This document shows, one piece after another, positions 1 through 8,379 of a stretch of 64,000 nucleotides of DNA (position 1 is the stretch's first letter; each line of letters starts with the position of its first letter). Position numbers and translations under genes: made by a program. Source of the DNA: G965222535 sp965222535 (GTDB lineage Bacteria; Pseudomonadota; Gammaproteobacteria; HK1). The DNA is taken from the NCBI GenBank assembly GCA_965222535.1, contig OZ244957.1, forward strand, positions 1,302,001-1,366,000. The letters are read 5' to 3'. The notes under the pieces are model-generated. The model saw only the letters and a list, made by a program, of their open reading frames with translations, ran no database searches and had not been told where the DNA came from.

Positions 1-781
1 CACGGAGAAGCCGTCTAGCGTTGTAATCGGTTTGAGGCCCAGAATAGCCAAAAATAGTCAGATGAAACGAATCTCGCAGTGTATCCTTCACGAATTCCCA
101 ATCGCGGTTGATAAATGTGTCCTTCGTGTAGTCCTTTTTATCATCGGGAAAGATCAATCTACTCTTTGTAAGAGGCTCATGGCAGTCGGGGCACCGCTCT
201 CCAGGTGCACCAAAAATGTCGTGCTGCTGACACGAAGCAAATCCGACACCCCCATGAAGGAATCGAGCATTAGGCGATTCGCCGATCTCTCGATTTCTTT
301 TGTGCGCAAGCATTAGCAATGGATCCCAGTTAAAAGTGGCGATAACATCTCGCAGCCGTAATCCAAGTACCAAATGATCGTAGATCGTGGCCTCGTCTGG
401 TAGTTCAAGATCCTCAAAGTAGGTTTCTATTTGTTCTTCTATTCCGGCAAGCTCGTCGTCCCAACTTCCTTGCGAACGAATCCATGAGAACTGGGCTTCA
501 AATCCTTTTTTTGGCGGCGAAGCTCGGTTAATAAGCCGATCCCATGGCTTTCCAAGGATTGTCTGAAGGTCGTAGATTAACGGAAGAGGCTTCCCATTAC
601 GATCCCCTGAAGGGAAAGATGCCCTACTTGCCCCTGCGCCAAGTATGACTACGTGAGAGCGCGGATCGTCAAGCGGCCATTTTGTTTTTTTATTCACTAT
701 GCCGAAGTGTGGCAAAGGACGAAGTGGGACTCGATGGGGTTGGTTGTCCTGATCTTTGTCAGTGCAGTGCCGAAAAATCAT
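1..781 (-). CDS. SIR2-like domain protein, C-terminus outside the window
   Basis: The reverse strand is open from an ATG at 781 to the left edge, showing about 260 residues. Residues 44-52 read VVILGAGAS, the glycine-rich NAD-binding start of SIR2-like domains. Near residue 148 is ATFNWDPLL, the T-x-N-x-D pattern of the SIR2_2-like branch, followed by LHGGVG and, further on, a CxxC pair (ERCPDCHEPL) and IFGYSGPQTD. This branch is typical of stand-alone or effector-linked SIR2 proteins, several of which degrade NAD in antiphage systems; that role is inference here. The ATG lies in the end of a B repeat, so a GTG at 697 may be the original start. No partner gene is visible because the downstream side is cut. 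Confidence 0.7.
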   Translation of the reverse strand, partial: MIFRHCTDKDQDNQPHRVPLRPLPHFGIVNKKTKWPLDDPRSHVVILGAGASRASFPSGDRNGKPLPLIYDLQTILGKPWDRLINRASPPKKGFEAQFSWIRSQGSWDDELAGIEEQIETYFEDLELPDEATIYDHLVLGLRLRDVIATFNWDPLLMLAHKRNREIGESPNARFLHGGVGFASCQQHDIFGAPGERCPDCHEPLTKSRLIFPDDKKDYTKDTFINRDWEFVKDTLRDSFHLTIFGYSGPQTDYNARRLLR

Positions 782-1125
782 ATACTCGTAATCCTTCAAG
801 ATGCTTGATTGAGCACGGTCCTATACTTTGGGGAGGCTCCCTAAGGGGATGAGGAGAGGTGGCATTGGTTTTGTGCAGTTGCGTAGCTTGGGGCTCTGGG
901 ATCTTTTAATATTTTTAATCCTGAGATGCTAGGCAACGCCTAGCATCTCAGGAGAATAAGGAGGGTAAAGACGTTTATATTGGGGGAAGCCTGCTATTGG
1001 AAATGCGCCGATGTATCGGAGAAGAAGAACCCTCCAGCAGTAATTTCATGGTGCCGCTGACCGACATTAAAAACGATCCACAATAATAAAACACTTTACC
1101 CCCTTCCCCCAAGCCCCTAGCCCCA
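781..1125 (+). repeat. Family B repeat, copy 1
   Basis: Begins with TATACTCGTAATCCTTCAAG and carries the central palindrome at about 926-951 (GAGATGCTAGGC / GCCTAGCATCTC), then GGAGAATAAGGAGGGTAAAG and the G-rich/C-rich arms that flank the middle of the element. The right end is lost and runs into an IS66 remnant. It contains the motif TTTCATGGTGCCGCTGACC at 1044-1062, also found inverted at 18405-18425 and at 44732-44751. Confidence 0.7.
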
Positions 1126-1137
1126 GTACAGCCTTCG

Positions 1138-1300
1138 CTTTTGATGCCACAGTCCCGTTCACTAACAATCAGGCCGAACGGGACTTGCGGAACCTGAAGG
1201 TGAAACAGAAAGTCAGCGTGCGGATTCCGAACCGTGGCGAGGGCACAGATCCATGCGTGGCTTCAAGCGGTGATTTCCACCCTCCCATTCGCTACTATCG
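1138..1300 (+). pseudogene. IS66-family transposase C-terminal remnant
   Basis: The forward strand reads DATVPFTNNQAERDLRNLKVKQKVS, which matches the conserved C-terminal NNQAERDLR block of IS66-type TnpC transposases. A frameshift follows; in the next frame the text continues FRTVARAQIHAWLQAVIST, again as expected for the family's last part. Neither the DDE core nor IS ends are present, so this is debris, joined directly to B copy 1. The rest of the gap to 1566 holds a 40-base inverted copy of 33667-33706 but no gene I can support. Confidence 0.65.
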
Positions 1301-1353
1301 AAACCTCCTTTCTTTAGGTCGCCCACTGCCTATCTCTTGGGGGTAGGTAGTTA

Positions 1354-1393
1354 CCCCTCCTCTATGCAAAGGGGACATTACTGCTTTGGACTA
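1354..1393. repeat. 40-base sequence with inverted copy at 33667-33706
   Basis: Positions 1354-1393 and the reverse complement of 33667-33706 agree at 38 of 40 bases by eye (shared core ATGCAAAGGGGACATTACTG). Both lie among transposase debris, so it may be the end of an insertion sequence whose body has been lost. Identity of the element is unknown. Confidence 0.6.
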
Positions 1394-1566
1394 ACACAGG
1401 AGAAGGCTTCTCCTTGCCTCGGCCCCAGAGGGCTGTTATTCTGCTGTTCGTATTTCGAGAGGCCTCGGCGAATGGGTGTCGCGTTCAGTGAACGGAAGTA
1501 GCACGACAGATGCCAGTCAGTAATACGCCGAGGCTACGTTTCGACTCCAATTAATAGGAGCTAGAG

Positions 1567-2514
1567 ATGATATCCGTTATCAAAAACATTCGTAACCGCC
1601 AGTCGGGAAAAAAGCGGAGCACCCTGAGTATCGTCGCAGGGCTGGCACTGGGGGTTCTGATAGCCTCGTCGCACAATGCGCTCGCCGCTTGTGAAAATCC
1701 AGACGCGCTGACCTTCGCGATGATCCCGACCGAAGAGTCGGTCGCCGAGCTTGAACTTTACAAGCCAGTAACGGATCGGCTTGCCAAGCTCACGGGGAAG
1801 AAAATTGAGTTCTTCATGCCGACCTCGTATGCGTCGGTTGTTGAGGGATTGTTAAGCCATTTCGTGGATGTCGCGGTTCTGGGTCCCTACACCTACGTCA
1901 TCGCGAACTCCAAAGACCCCAGCGTTCAGGTGTTTGCGACCTATGCCAAGAAGCCGGGCTATTTGCAGGAAGAAGGCCCCGGCTACCGCGGCGTATTGAT
2001 CTCGAAAAAAGGATCGAAATTCACAACCATCGCATCGCTCAGAGGTGCCACGCTGGGTTTGACCGATCCTGGTAGTACGTCGGGAAACTTGTTGCCGCGT
2101 GTGGTGTTCTCGAAGGTCATCGGTGAAGACCTAGATAACTACTTTGGCAAAGTTGCCTATACCGGCAGCCATGAGCTATCGACCGTTGCGGTGGTGCAAG
2201 GCAAGGTCGATGCTGCGTTCGTTGCATCGCATCGTTTCGACAACGTTGTAGAGAAGGGCGAAGCGAGCTTGGACGGTGTCAACATTCTCTGGAAATCAGA
2301 TCCGATTCCGCAAGACCCGTTCGTCTATCGGAGTACCTTGTGTGACGATATTAAGCAGAACATTGCGGATACCTTCCTAGGGCTTAAAGGCGCACCAGAA
2401 GCGAAGGAATTTCTCGCCAACGTAAAATCGAACACCTTTGTACCGATGATGTCTGAGGATTACGACATTATTCGTGACCTCAAGAAGGCCAAAGATGCAC
2501 GCAAGAAGAAATAA
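1567..2514 (+). CDS. PhnD/PtxB-like phosphate-phosphonate ABC transporter binding protein
   Basis: A 315-residue periplasmic binding protein. Residues 1-41 form a long signal peptide (basic start, hydrophobic LSIVAGLALGVLIA, then NALAAC). The mature part has the family pattern LTFAMIPTEES...LYKPVTDRLAKLTGKKIEFFMPTSYASVVEGL, then VDVAVLGPYTYV, then LRGATLGLTDPGSTSGNLLPR and QGKVDAAFV, which are the ligand-cleft segments of PhnD/PtxB/phosphate-binding proteins. AGGAG at 1556-1560 sits six bases before the ATG. It has no permease or ATPase gene beside it, which is unusual: the neighbours are IS debris upstream and methylmalonyl-CoA mutase downstream. The ligand (phosphonate, phosphite or another oxyanion) cannot be told from sequence. 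Confidence 0.85.
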   Translation: MISVIKNIRNRQSGKKRSTLSIVAGLALGVLIASSHNALAACENPDALTFAMIPTEESVAELELYKPVTDRLAKLTGKKIEFFMPTSYASVVEGLLSHFVDVAVLGPYTYVIANSKDPSVQVFATYAKKPGYLQEEGPGYRGVLISKKGSKFTTIASLRGATLGLTDPGSTSGNLLPRVVFSKVIGEDLDNYFGKVAYTGSHELSTVAVVQGKVDAAFVASHRFDNVVEKGEASLDGVNILWKSDPIPQDPFVYRSTLCDDIKQNIADTFLGLKGAPEAKEFLANVKSNTFVPMMSEDYDIIRDLKKAKDARKKK

Positions 2515-2536
2515 GAACTAAGCATCTCTGCAAACT

Positions 2537-2575
2537 GGCCCGGACTGTGCCCTCAGCACGGTTCGGGCCGATTTT
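2537..2575 (+). terminator. Rho-independent terminator after the PhnD-like gene
   Basis: GGCCCGGACTGTGC pairs with GCACGGTTCGGGCC across a five-base CCTCA loop, with a short ATTTT tract after it. It starts 22 bases after the stop codon at 2514. The remaining 250 bases up to the next gene show nothing I recognise. Confidence 0.75.
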
Positions 2576-2823
2576 CTGGACCAATCCACGGTATCGTTCC
2601 GTGCATCCGCGAATTCGCTTTGGCAGGATTTGTCTAGATATCGGGTATCGAAGAGCAGGTGTCTAAGGGACACATCTTGCATGATGATATGAGGCCTTTG
2701 AGAATAAATAAGTGTTGCGTTTTGACTGAACATTTACGCAGCCATCTAGGTCAGCGAATGGTGCCAACCGTTATGTTCCCAACTTCAAGTCAGAGTAATC
2801 ATAGCCCCATGAGGATCTGAATA

Positions 2824-4992
2824 GTGGCCGGTTTTGATAAACACACGATAGAGGATTGGCAGCGTTTAGTTGAGACTGAATTGCAAGGCGGTGCGCTGCC
2901 AACGCCGCTATCGCAAAGCACCGGTGGGGCCGAAGAGCTGGCTATCAGGGCGCTCTACACCGCTGCAGACCTTGAGGGCTTGGAGCATTCAGGGGGCCTC
3001 CCCGGTTTTGCCCCGTTTGTGCGCGGCCCGCACGCATCGATGTATGCGGGCCGACCGTGGACCGTACGCCAATATGCTGGATTCTCGACAGCCGAAGAAT
3101 CGAACGCTTTTTATCGCGCCAATCTGGCCGCTGGGCAAAAGGGTTTGTCGGTGGCTTTTGATTTGGCGACGCACCGTGGTTACGACTCCGATCATCCGCA
3201 TGTTATCGGCGATGTAGGCAAAACCGGGGTTGCCATAGACAGTGTTGAAGACATGAAAATTCTGTTCGCGGGGGTACGCCTTGATCGCATGTCGGTGTCG
3301 ATGACTATGAACGGCGCGGCGTTGCCAGTGATGGCGATGTACATTGTTGCCGCCGAAGAGCAAGGGGCTTCCCAAGATAGTCTGACGGGTACGCTACAGA
3401 ACGATATCCTGAAAGAGTTTATGGTGCGCAACACTTACATTTACCCGCCACAACCGTCGATGCGGATCGTCGCCGACATTATTGCTTACACGATCCGGCA
3501 CCTGCCGCGCTTCAATCCGATCTCAGTTTCTGGTTACCATATGCAGGAAGCGGGTGCCACTGCGGTGCAGGAGTTGGCGTTCACCTTGGCGGATGGTCTT
3601 GAATACGTGCGGGTCGCTGAAAAGAAAGGTCTGGATGTTGCCGCGGTGAGTGCGCGGATGTCGTTTTTCTTTGGCATCGGCATGAATTTTTTATTGGAGA
3701 TAGCGAAGCTGCGAGCAGCACGTTTATTGTGGGCGCGGTTGATGCGCCGTCACTTCGGCGTTTCCGATCGGCGCTCTTTGATGCTGCGCACACATTGTCA
3801 GACTTCGGGTGTCAGCCTCACTAGTCAGGATCCTTATAACAACATTGTGCGCACCACAATCGAAGCCTTAGCGGCCGTTCTTGGGGGTACACAATCGTTG
3901 CATACGAATGCTTTCGATGAAGCCCTAGCACTGCCCAGCGAAGCGTCCGCGCGCGTTGCACGTAACACGCAACACATCATCCGCGACGAAACCGATGTGG
4001 CGGCGACCATCGATCCGCTTGCGGGCTCGTACTGCATTGAGAATCTGACGGCTGCATTGGCGACGCAGGCGCAGCAGCTGATCGATAAGGTGGAAGCCAT
4101 GGGAGGGATGGTGCAGGCGGTGAGTGCAGGATGGCCAAAGCGCATGATCGAAACTGCCGCGGCGCACAGACAAGTACGCATTGAACGTGGCGAGGATGTG
4201 GTGATTGGTGTCAATCGTTATCGCAATCCTTTGGAACCAGTGATCGATATTCTACACGTGGATAATACCGCGGTGCGTGAGGCGCAGATAGCGCGTTTGG
4301 CGAAAGTGCGCGCTAAGCGCGATCAGCAACGCTGCAAGCAGGCCCTGCAGGTGCTGGCCGGCGGGGCTTCTGATGAACGTTTGAATCTACTGGAGCTTGC
4401 GCTTGAGGCGGCGCGTGCGCGCGCCACGGTGGGTGAAATGAGTAGCGCTCTGGAGCGCGTATGGCCACGCTATCAAGCGACTAACGACTCTGTCAGCGGG
4501 GTTTACGCCGCTGCTCGAGCGGATGACAAAAACTTCACCGAGGTGGTTGATAAAGTCAGCGCATTCGCTCGCGAAGCCGGTCGGCGACCGCGCATGCTGG
4601 TGGTCAAATTAGGTCAAGATGGGCATGACCGAGGTGCCAAAATCATTGCCGCCGCATTCGCCGATATGGGGTTTGATGTCGATATAAGCCCCTTGTTTCA
4701 GACGCCGGCTGAGGCTGCGCAGCAGGCGATCGACAACGATGTGCATGTCATTGGCGTATCCACCCAAGCGGGTGCCCATAAAACCTTGGTGCCACAGCTC
4801 ATCAGCGTGCTTGGTGCCACCGGTGCCGATGATATATCGGTAATTTGCGGCGGTGTTATCCCGCCTTTGGACTATGCTGAGCTGCGCGCCGCCGGCGTGG
4901 CTGCGATCTATGGTCCGGGTGTTGACATCACCACCGCCGCCGCCGAGGTTGTGGCATTGATCAGTGCTCGGGGTAGCCACTCAGGTCAATAG
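2824..4992 (+). CDS. scpA: Methylmalonyl-CoA mutase, single-chain
   Basis: A 722-residue adenosylcobalamin-dependent mutase converting succinyl-CoA and (R)-methylmalonyl-CoA. The N-terminal TIM barrel is intact: SVAFDLATHRGYDSDHP, GDVGKTGVAIDSVEDM, ISVSGYHMQEAGATAVQE (the Tyr-His pair near the substrate), RTHCQTSGVSLTSQDPYNNIVRTT and GGTQSLHTNAFDEAL. The C-terminal cobalamin domain has GQDGHDRGAK (the DxHxxG ligand motif, His binding cobalt) and IGVSTQAGAHKTL. It carries both domains in one chain, like the large MutB/ScpA subunit. Start is GTG at 2824; no strong ribosome site is seen. The usual ArgK/MeaB chaperone gene is not adjacent. The 3' end overlaps the convergent gene at 4986 by seven bases. 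Confidence 0.95.
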   Translation: MAGFDKHTIEDWQRLVETELQGGALPTPLSQSTGGAEELAIRALYTAADLEGLEHSGGLPGFAPFVRGPHASMYAGRPWTVRQYAGFSTAEESNAFYRANLAAGQKGLSVAFDLATHRGYDSDHPHVIGDVGKTGVAIDSVEDMKILFAGVRLDRMSVSMTMNGAALPVMAMYIVAAEEQGASQDSLTGTLQNDILKEFMVRNTYIYPPQPSMRIVADIIAYTIRHLPRFNPISVSGYHMQEAGATAVQELAFTLADGLEYVRVAEKKGLDVAAVSARMSFFFGIGMNFLLEIAKLRAARLLWARLMRRHFGVSDRRSLMLRTHCQTSGVSLTSQDPYNNIVRTTIEALAAVLGGTQSLHTNAFDEALALPSEASARVARNTQHIIRDETDVAATIDPLAGSYCIENLTAALATQAQQLIDKVEAMGGMVQAVSAGWPKRMIETAAAHRQVRIERGEDVVIGVNRYRNPLEPVIDILHVDNTAVREAQIARLAKVRAKRDQQRCKQALQVLAGGASDERLNLLELALEAARARATVGEMSSALERVWPRYQATNDSVSGVYAAARADDKNFTEVVDKVSAFAREAGRRPRMLVVKLGQDGHDRGAKIIAAAFADMGFDVDISPLFQTPAEAAQQAIDNDVHVIGVSTQAGAHKTLVPQLISVLGATGADDISVICGGVIPPLDYAELRAAGVAAIYGPGVDITTAAAEVVALISARGSHSGQ

Positions 4993-5552
4993 ATCGGGTT
5001 GCGGATCAGGGATAAAACTGAACCGCGAAGGACTTGGCAACTGCTGATCGTGGCGACTTTGAGCGTTGTTCCGTCCCATATGAACGATAGTTCAGCGGTG
5101 CCGTTGAGGAAGCCAGTCCAATCGTCTGTATCGGCGATACGCCCCGATGCAGTCACCAGCGCGTTTGATAGCTGCAACAGATCGCGGTCGTCGACTTGTC
5201 CGATTTGCCGGTCAGCGAATTGCAGCAAAAGATGGCCGCCTTCGTCAAGAAAGGCGGCGCTTGGGTGGTTAATCCGCTGTCCCGTGTGGGTTTCTAAACG
5301 CCCCTCGGCGCAGAGCTGGACGATCCACGGCGTATAGGCCAATGTGACAAAAACGCGTTGCGGGCCGTTTTGAAAAAACCAGCGCCCGTGCTCGTCAGCG
5401 GCATAGTTACGCGCTATGAAGGCGCGCATGCTCGGGTGATGCACCGCTTTGCCGTGCAGTTGCCAGCGTCCGCGTCGGTCCAATGACAGCCAATCGAACA
5501 CCGCTGGAACATTCGGCCATTTGGCCATTGCTTGCAGTACTATTGGATCCAT
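4986..5552 (-). CDS. Conserved protein of unknown function, KWPNVP type
   Basis: A 188-residue soluble protein starting MDPIVLQAMAKWPNVPAVFDWLSLDRRGRWQL, followed by FIARNYAADEHGRWFFQNGPQRVFVTLAYTPWIVQL. I recognise this pattern from a small conserved family of beta- and gammaproteobacteria annotated only as a DUF (possibly DUF2946; unverified). No signal peptide, membrane segment or catalytic motif is apparent. An upstream in-frame ATG at 5573 is possible; 5552 is chosen because the family normally begins at MDPIV. It is convergent with the mutase and its last codons overlap that gene. Confidence 0.7.
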   Translation of the reverse strand: MDPIVLQAMAKWPNVPAVFDWLSLDRRGRWQLHGKAVHHPSMRAFIARNYAADEHGRWFFQNGPQRVFVTLAYTPWIVQLCAEGRLETHTGQRINHPSAAFLDEGGHLLLQFADRQIGQVDDRDLLQLSNALVTASGRIADTDDWTGFLNGTAELSFIWDGTTLKVATISSCQVLRGSVLSLIRNPIY

Positions 5553-5688
5553 TATCGGCGTGCCGTGGAGCATTCAGTAACCGTTGCAGCGGGGTTGCCT
5601 ACCTGAGATGATGCATCCATTGCTGCGCAACAGAGGCGCTGTTGCCGCGGGTGCGTTTTCCTTTCCCACCACAACGCAAAACCGGGTT

Positions 5689-6128
5689 ATATACCGGTGT
5701 TACTTGAAGATGCAGGAAAGGGCTATTGTCATGCTCTCATCCCAAAGCCTCGCCCTCAGCCCTTTTCCAGAGCGTTTATCGAAGCCCTCGGATATGCACG
5801 GCGGCGAGGCGAGGGCGCAAGAGATACTGGGGTTTGGGGTTTGGGGGAAGGGAGTACAGCGTTTAGGTGCGTTAAACACGCCTTCACCCTTCCCCCAATA
5901 TAAACCTCTTTACTCTCCTTATTCTCCTGAAAGCTAAGCGCAGCTTGGTTTTCAGGATTAAATAACGTTTCAGATTCCAGAGCACTGCCCGAAGCCCTTT
6001 TCAGAGTGTCAAACGCAGCAGCGGCTTAAAGAAGGGGTGCACAAAACGGCCTTCCTCACCCCTAAAGGGAACCCACGCGAAGCAGGAGAGCGTGTTCGAT
6101 CAGCATCTTGATTGATTATCAGTATAAT
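5689..6128 (-). repeat. Family B repeat, copy 2 (near full length)
   Basis: Left end TATACCGGTGTTACTTGAAG at 5689; right end ATCAGCATCTTGATTGATTA then CAGTATAA near 6128, so both terminal repeats are present in inverted form. Its central palindrome (about 5926-5958, CTGAAAGCTAAGCGCAGCTT then GGTTTTCAG) is unrelated in sequence to that of copies 1 and 4, though the flanks (TCTCCT before, GATTAAA after) are the same. It fills most of the 5553-6326 gap; no gene is evident in it, and the ORFs read there are repeat translations. Confidence 0.75.
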
Positions 6129-6135
6129 ATCAGTA

Positions 6136-6180
6136 GGGAACCTGCGAAAAGCAGGCTTTACTGGTTTTTCGCAGGTTGCC
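6136..6180. repeat. Family A-type terminal hairpin, solo
   Basis: GGGAACCTGCGAAAAGCAGG pairs with TTTTTCGCAGGTTGCC. The outer bases follow family A ends, but the stem has CTGCGA where most copies have CTCGA, and both arms carry the change, so the pairing is kept. Confidence 0.65.
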
Positions 6181-6326
6181 CAGTACAGGCATTTTGGCAA
6201 TGCCTGCCATGGCGTAGCCTAACCGACAGCGATATACTGATGCGTATTATTCAGTCTGCGGTTGCTATATGCTACACCTATTGTTCCTCAACCGTTCCCC
6301 AATCTGAGCCTGAAGGACGATCAGCC

Positions 6327-7343
6327 ATGCGATACTTACCTCCCCCGCTCTGTTGTTCACGACTCGCTTCCAGTTTACTTGATTTGCGCGGTCTTGGCTT
6401 GCCTGCCGCTTGGGCGCTGCGGCTTATTGCGCGGTACGCCAAAACATGCCGGCTGTGCTGGGTATTGTGTGCGGCTATTGGGTTGATGGTTGGTTGCAGC
6501 AGCCAGCCGCAGCAGTGGTCACAGGCCGCAGCGGAACAAAAAACCGCAACCGGTGTCAGAATAGCGCCCGAGATCGGTGTACCAACGACGCCTTCAGTAG
6601 AGTATATCCGCGTCCGCATGACCGATACTCTGTTTCTTGATCCGCCTTTATCGGATCACCCGCAGGTCTATTTAAACATTCGTAATACTTCAGGGCGCGA
6701 TGCGTTAGGCCTGCACCACAAAATAGCGCAACAACTTGAGCAGAAAGGCTATCGCCTGCTTAGCAATGCAAAACAGGCGGACTACATTGTGCAGGGCAAT
6801 ATTCTGTTTGCCGATGAAGTATCAGCAGCGGAGCTTGCGCAGTTGGACGAAACCACCTTCGGTAACGACCTAGCCGAGATCATCGTTGACATCGGGATTG
6901 GTGCCGGCGTCGGGGCCGCTGTCGGGGCGGCGACGGGCGGTGGCAAAGGTGCCGCGATCGGTGGTGCCGCCGGTGCCGTGATCGGTGGCGTAGCCAGCGT
7001 CATTCAGGATCATTCCCGTAAACAGCGGTTGCGCGCAAAACAATCGATTCGCTATTTTTCAATCGTTGTCGATATCCAGCTCCGTGAACAGATTAAAGGC
7101 AATGGAGTGGTGAGGATCGCTGGCAACAGCGCGCAATCGACACGCCAAACGGCAGGCAGCGGCGCGATCAGGGAAAACAGCGCTTATTCACAACAGCAAA
7201 CCCAAACGTACTCAGAAACCAGCAACTGGAAGCGCTATCAAACCCGAGTCATTGGTAAAGCCAAGGGGAAACTGGTTGCATTTGAGGACGTAGAGCAAAA
7301 CTTTATCAATCAGTTAGCGAGTTCAGTAACTGGGCTGTTGTGA
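6327..7343 (+). CDS. TraT-like outer membrane lipoprotein
   Basis: A 338-residue lipoprotein related to TraT, the complement-resistance/surface-exclusion protein of F-like plasmids. Matching blocks in order: VRMTDTLFLDPPLSDHPQVYLNIRNTSGRDALGLHHKIAQQLEQKGYRLL, QADYIVQGNILFADEV, a glycine-rich amphipathic stretch (GIGAGVGAAVGAATGGGKGAAIGGAAGAVIGG), then DIQLREQIKG and ETSNWKRYQTRVIGKAKGKLVAFEDVEQNFINQLASSVTGLL. The lipobox is LMVGC, at about residue 57, after an unusually long N-terminal region; AAGGA lies before the ATG at 6327. An earlier frame start at 6108 would read through a repeat and is rejected. No conjugation gene is nearby, so a chromosomal cell-surface role is more likely than transfer. 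Confidence 0.8.
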   Translation: MRYLPPPLCCSRLASSLLDLRGLGLPAAWALRLIARYAKTCRLCWVLCAAIGLMVGCSSQPQQWSQAAAEQKTATGVRIAPEIGVPTTPSVEYIRVRMTDTLFLDPPLSDHPQVYLNIRNTSGRDALGLHHKIAQQLEQKGYRLLSNAKQADYIVQGNILFADEVSAAELAQLDETTFGNDLAEIIVDIGIGAGVGAAVGAATGGGKGAAIGGAAGAVIGGVASVIQDHSRKQRLRAKQSIRYFSIVVDIQLREQIKGNGVVRIAGNSAQSTRQTAGSGAIRENSAYSQQQTQTYSETSNWKRYQTRVIGKAKGKLVAFEDVEQNFINQLASSVTGLL

Positions 7344-7370
7344 CAACCGATCAGCAACGCTTGATGCCGC

Positions 7371-7817
7371 ATGCCAATCGTTGTCATAGCGCCGATTCTG
7401 CGGATGCTGCGAGTGTCGCTGGCGGTGGCGGTGTTGCTGTTGCTGTTGGGGTGCAGCGGTCAACATCACCGAACGTTATGGGTACCGCCGGCTGACCCGC
7501 TGAAAGCGGCGGCGGATTGGGATGTGGCTTCGGCCACGTGTGACGCAAAAGCTCTGGCGACCCAGCTATCGGAGGCGGAAAAATCCCGCTTATACCGCAG
7601 TGCTCCAGACATTGATAAGCACGATGAGGATGGCGCAGAAGTGCAGGAAGGCATCGCTGCGGTTTTGATGTTCCTCTATGCGTATCGTGTCGCGGTCGCT
7701 GAAGAGAATAAAAAACAGCGGGTATTTGTCGATTGTATGCAATACCTAGGTTGGCAAAAGCAGCCCGGTGCGCTAAGCGTGCTGGCGCGCCCCTCAGAGG
7801 ACATCGAAAAACCCTGA
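7371..7817 (+). CDS. Small lipoprotein ending inside a repeat
   Basis: A 148-residue predicted lipoprotein: basic start, hydrophobic VSLAVAVLLLLLGCSG with lipobox LLLGC, then a soluble domain with no recognised family. It follows the TraT-like gene by 27 bases and is probably cotranscribed. Its last residues and stop (DIEKP then TGA) are read from the end of family A copy h (ACATCGAAAAACCCTGA), so insertion of the repeat has probably replaced the native C-terminus. Function unknown. Confidence 0.65.
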   Translation: MPIVVIAPILRMLRVSLAVAVLLLLLGCSGQHHRTLWVPPADPLKAAADWDVASATCDAKALATQLSEAEKSRLYRSAPDIDKHDEDGAEVQEGIAAVLMFLYAYRVAVAEENKKQRVFVDCMQYLGWQKQPGALSVLARPSEDIEKP

Positions 7818-7914
7818 AATGGGATGGGGGGTTTGGGGGGAAGGGATATGCTTACCTGTAACGTAAGCTATTGATTTATAATCCTTCCCTCAATAGACAA
7901 GCCCCTCTTGCTGG
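7802..7914 (-). repeat. Family A repeat, copy h (no terminal hairpin)
   Basis: Reverse-oriented copy. TCGAAAAACCCTGAAATGGG, a G-run with GGGGGGAAGG, the core TTACCTGTAACGTAAG, then CTTCCCTCAATAGACAAG are all present. The variable hairpin end is missing: after GCCCC the sequence is unique. Confidence 0.8.
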
Positions 7915-8120
7915 CGCGCCCCGACTACCGGGCCAGCCAGAACGCCCAACTGGAGGTGCCTTTTCAGTCGGCATGACACGCCCGGTGAAGGCACTGTCTG
8001 CTGCGCAGTGTTGCCCTCTCCCCCCGAGCACTCATGCCGTTTTCACTCAACTAAGTCCGCCTGACAGGCACCGCACACGCTGGATTCTGGCTCAGTTGAC
8101 AAAAAATCCAACGCTGGCCC

Positions 8121-8148
8121 TTGATTTTTTAAATCCCGCCCGTATTAT
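8121..8148 (+). promoter_or_regulatory. groES promoter
   Basis: TTGATT at 8121-8126 and TATTAT at 8143-8148 are separated by 16 bases, a plausible housekeeping promoter. The stretch CCCTTGATTTTTTAAATCCC also resembles part of a heat-shock sigma-32 site, so dual use is possible. It is immediately upstream of the CIRCE operator. Confidence 0.55.
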
Positions 8149-8174
8149 AAGCACCCATCTGGGGTGAGTGCTAA
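8148..8174. promoter_or_regulatory. CIRCE operator (HrcA site) of groESL
   Basis: TAAGCACCC, a nine-base spacer and GAGTGCTAA. The CIRCE consensus is TTAGCACTC-N9-GAGTGCTAA: the right arm is perfect, the left arm matches seven of nine, and the spacer is exactly nine. Position just after the -10 box and about 200 bases before groES fits repression by HrcA, relieved on heat shock. Confidence 0.85.
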
Positions 8175-8379
8175 CAATAGCGCCTCAGGTAACACTAGGG
8201 CTTCACCCTCAAAGCTTTTGCAGGGTTTGTTATACAGCGGAGTTTTAACGAGGGTGGGTATGCCGATCTGGCTCAGCGACGTTACGGGGGAGAAAACTGC
8301 TGAGTAGAAAGGCTGCTTTTTGATTTTCATTCATTTTTAATGCCCCCATCAATATAGAACCATCATACAGGAGGAGTTT

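Noticed and set aside
7871..8167. 98-residue frame upstream of groES
   Set aside because: It begins in family A copy h (MIYNPSLNR) and crosses the groES promoter and CIRCE operator.
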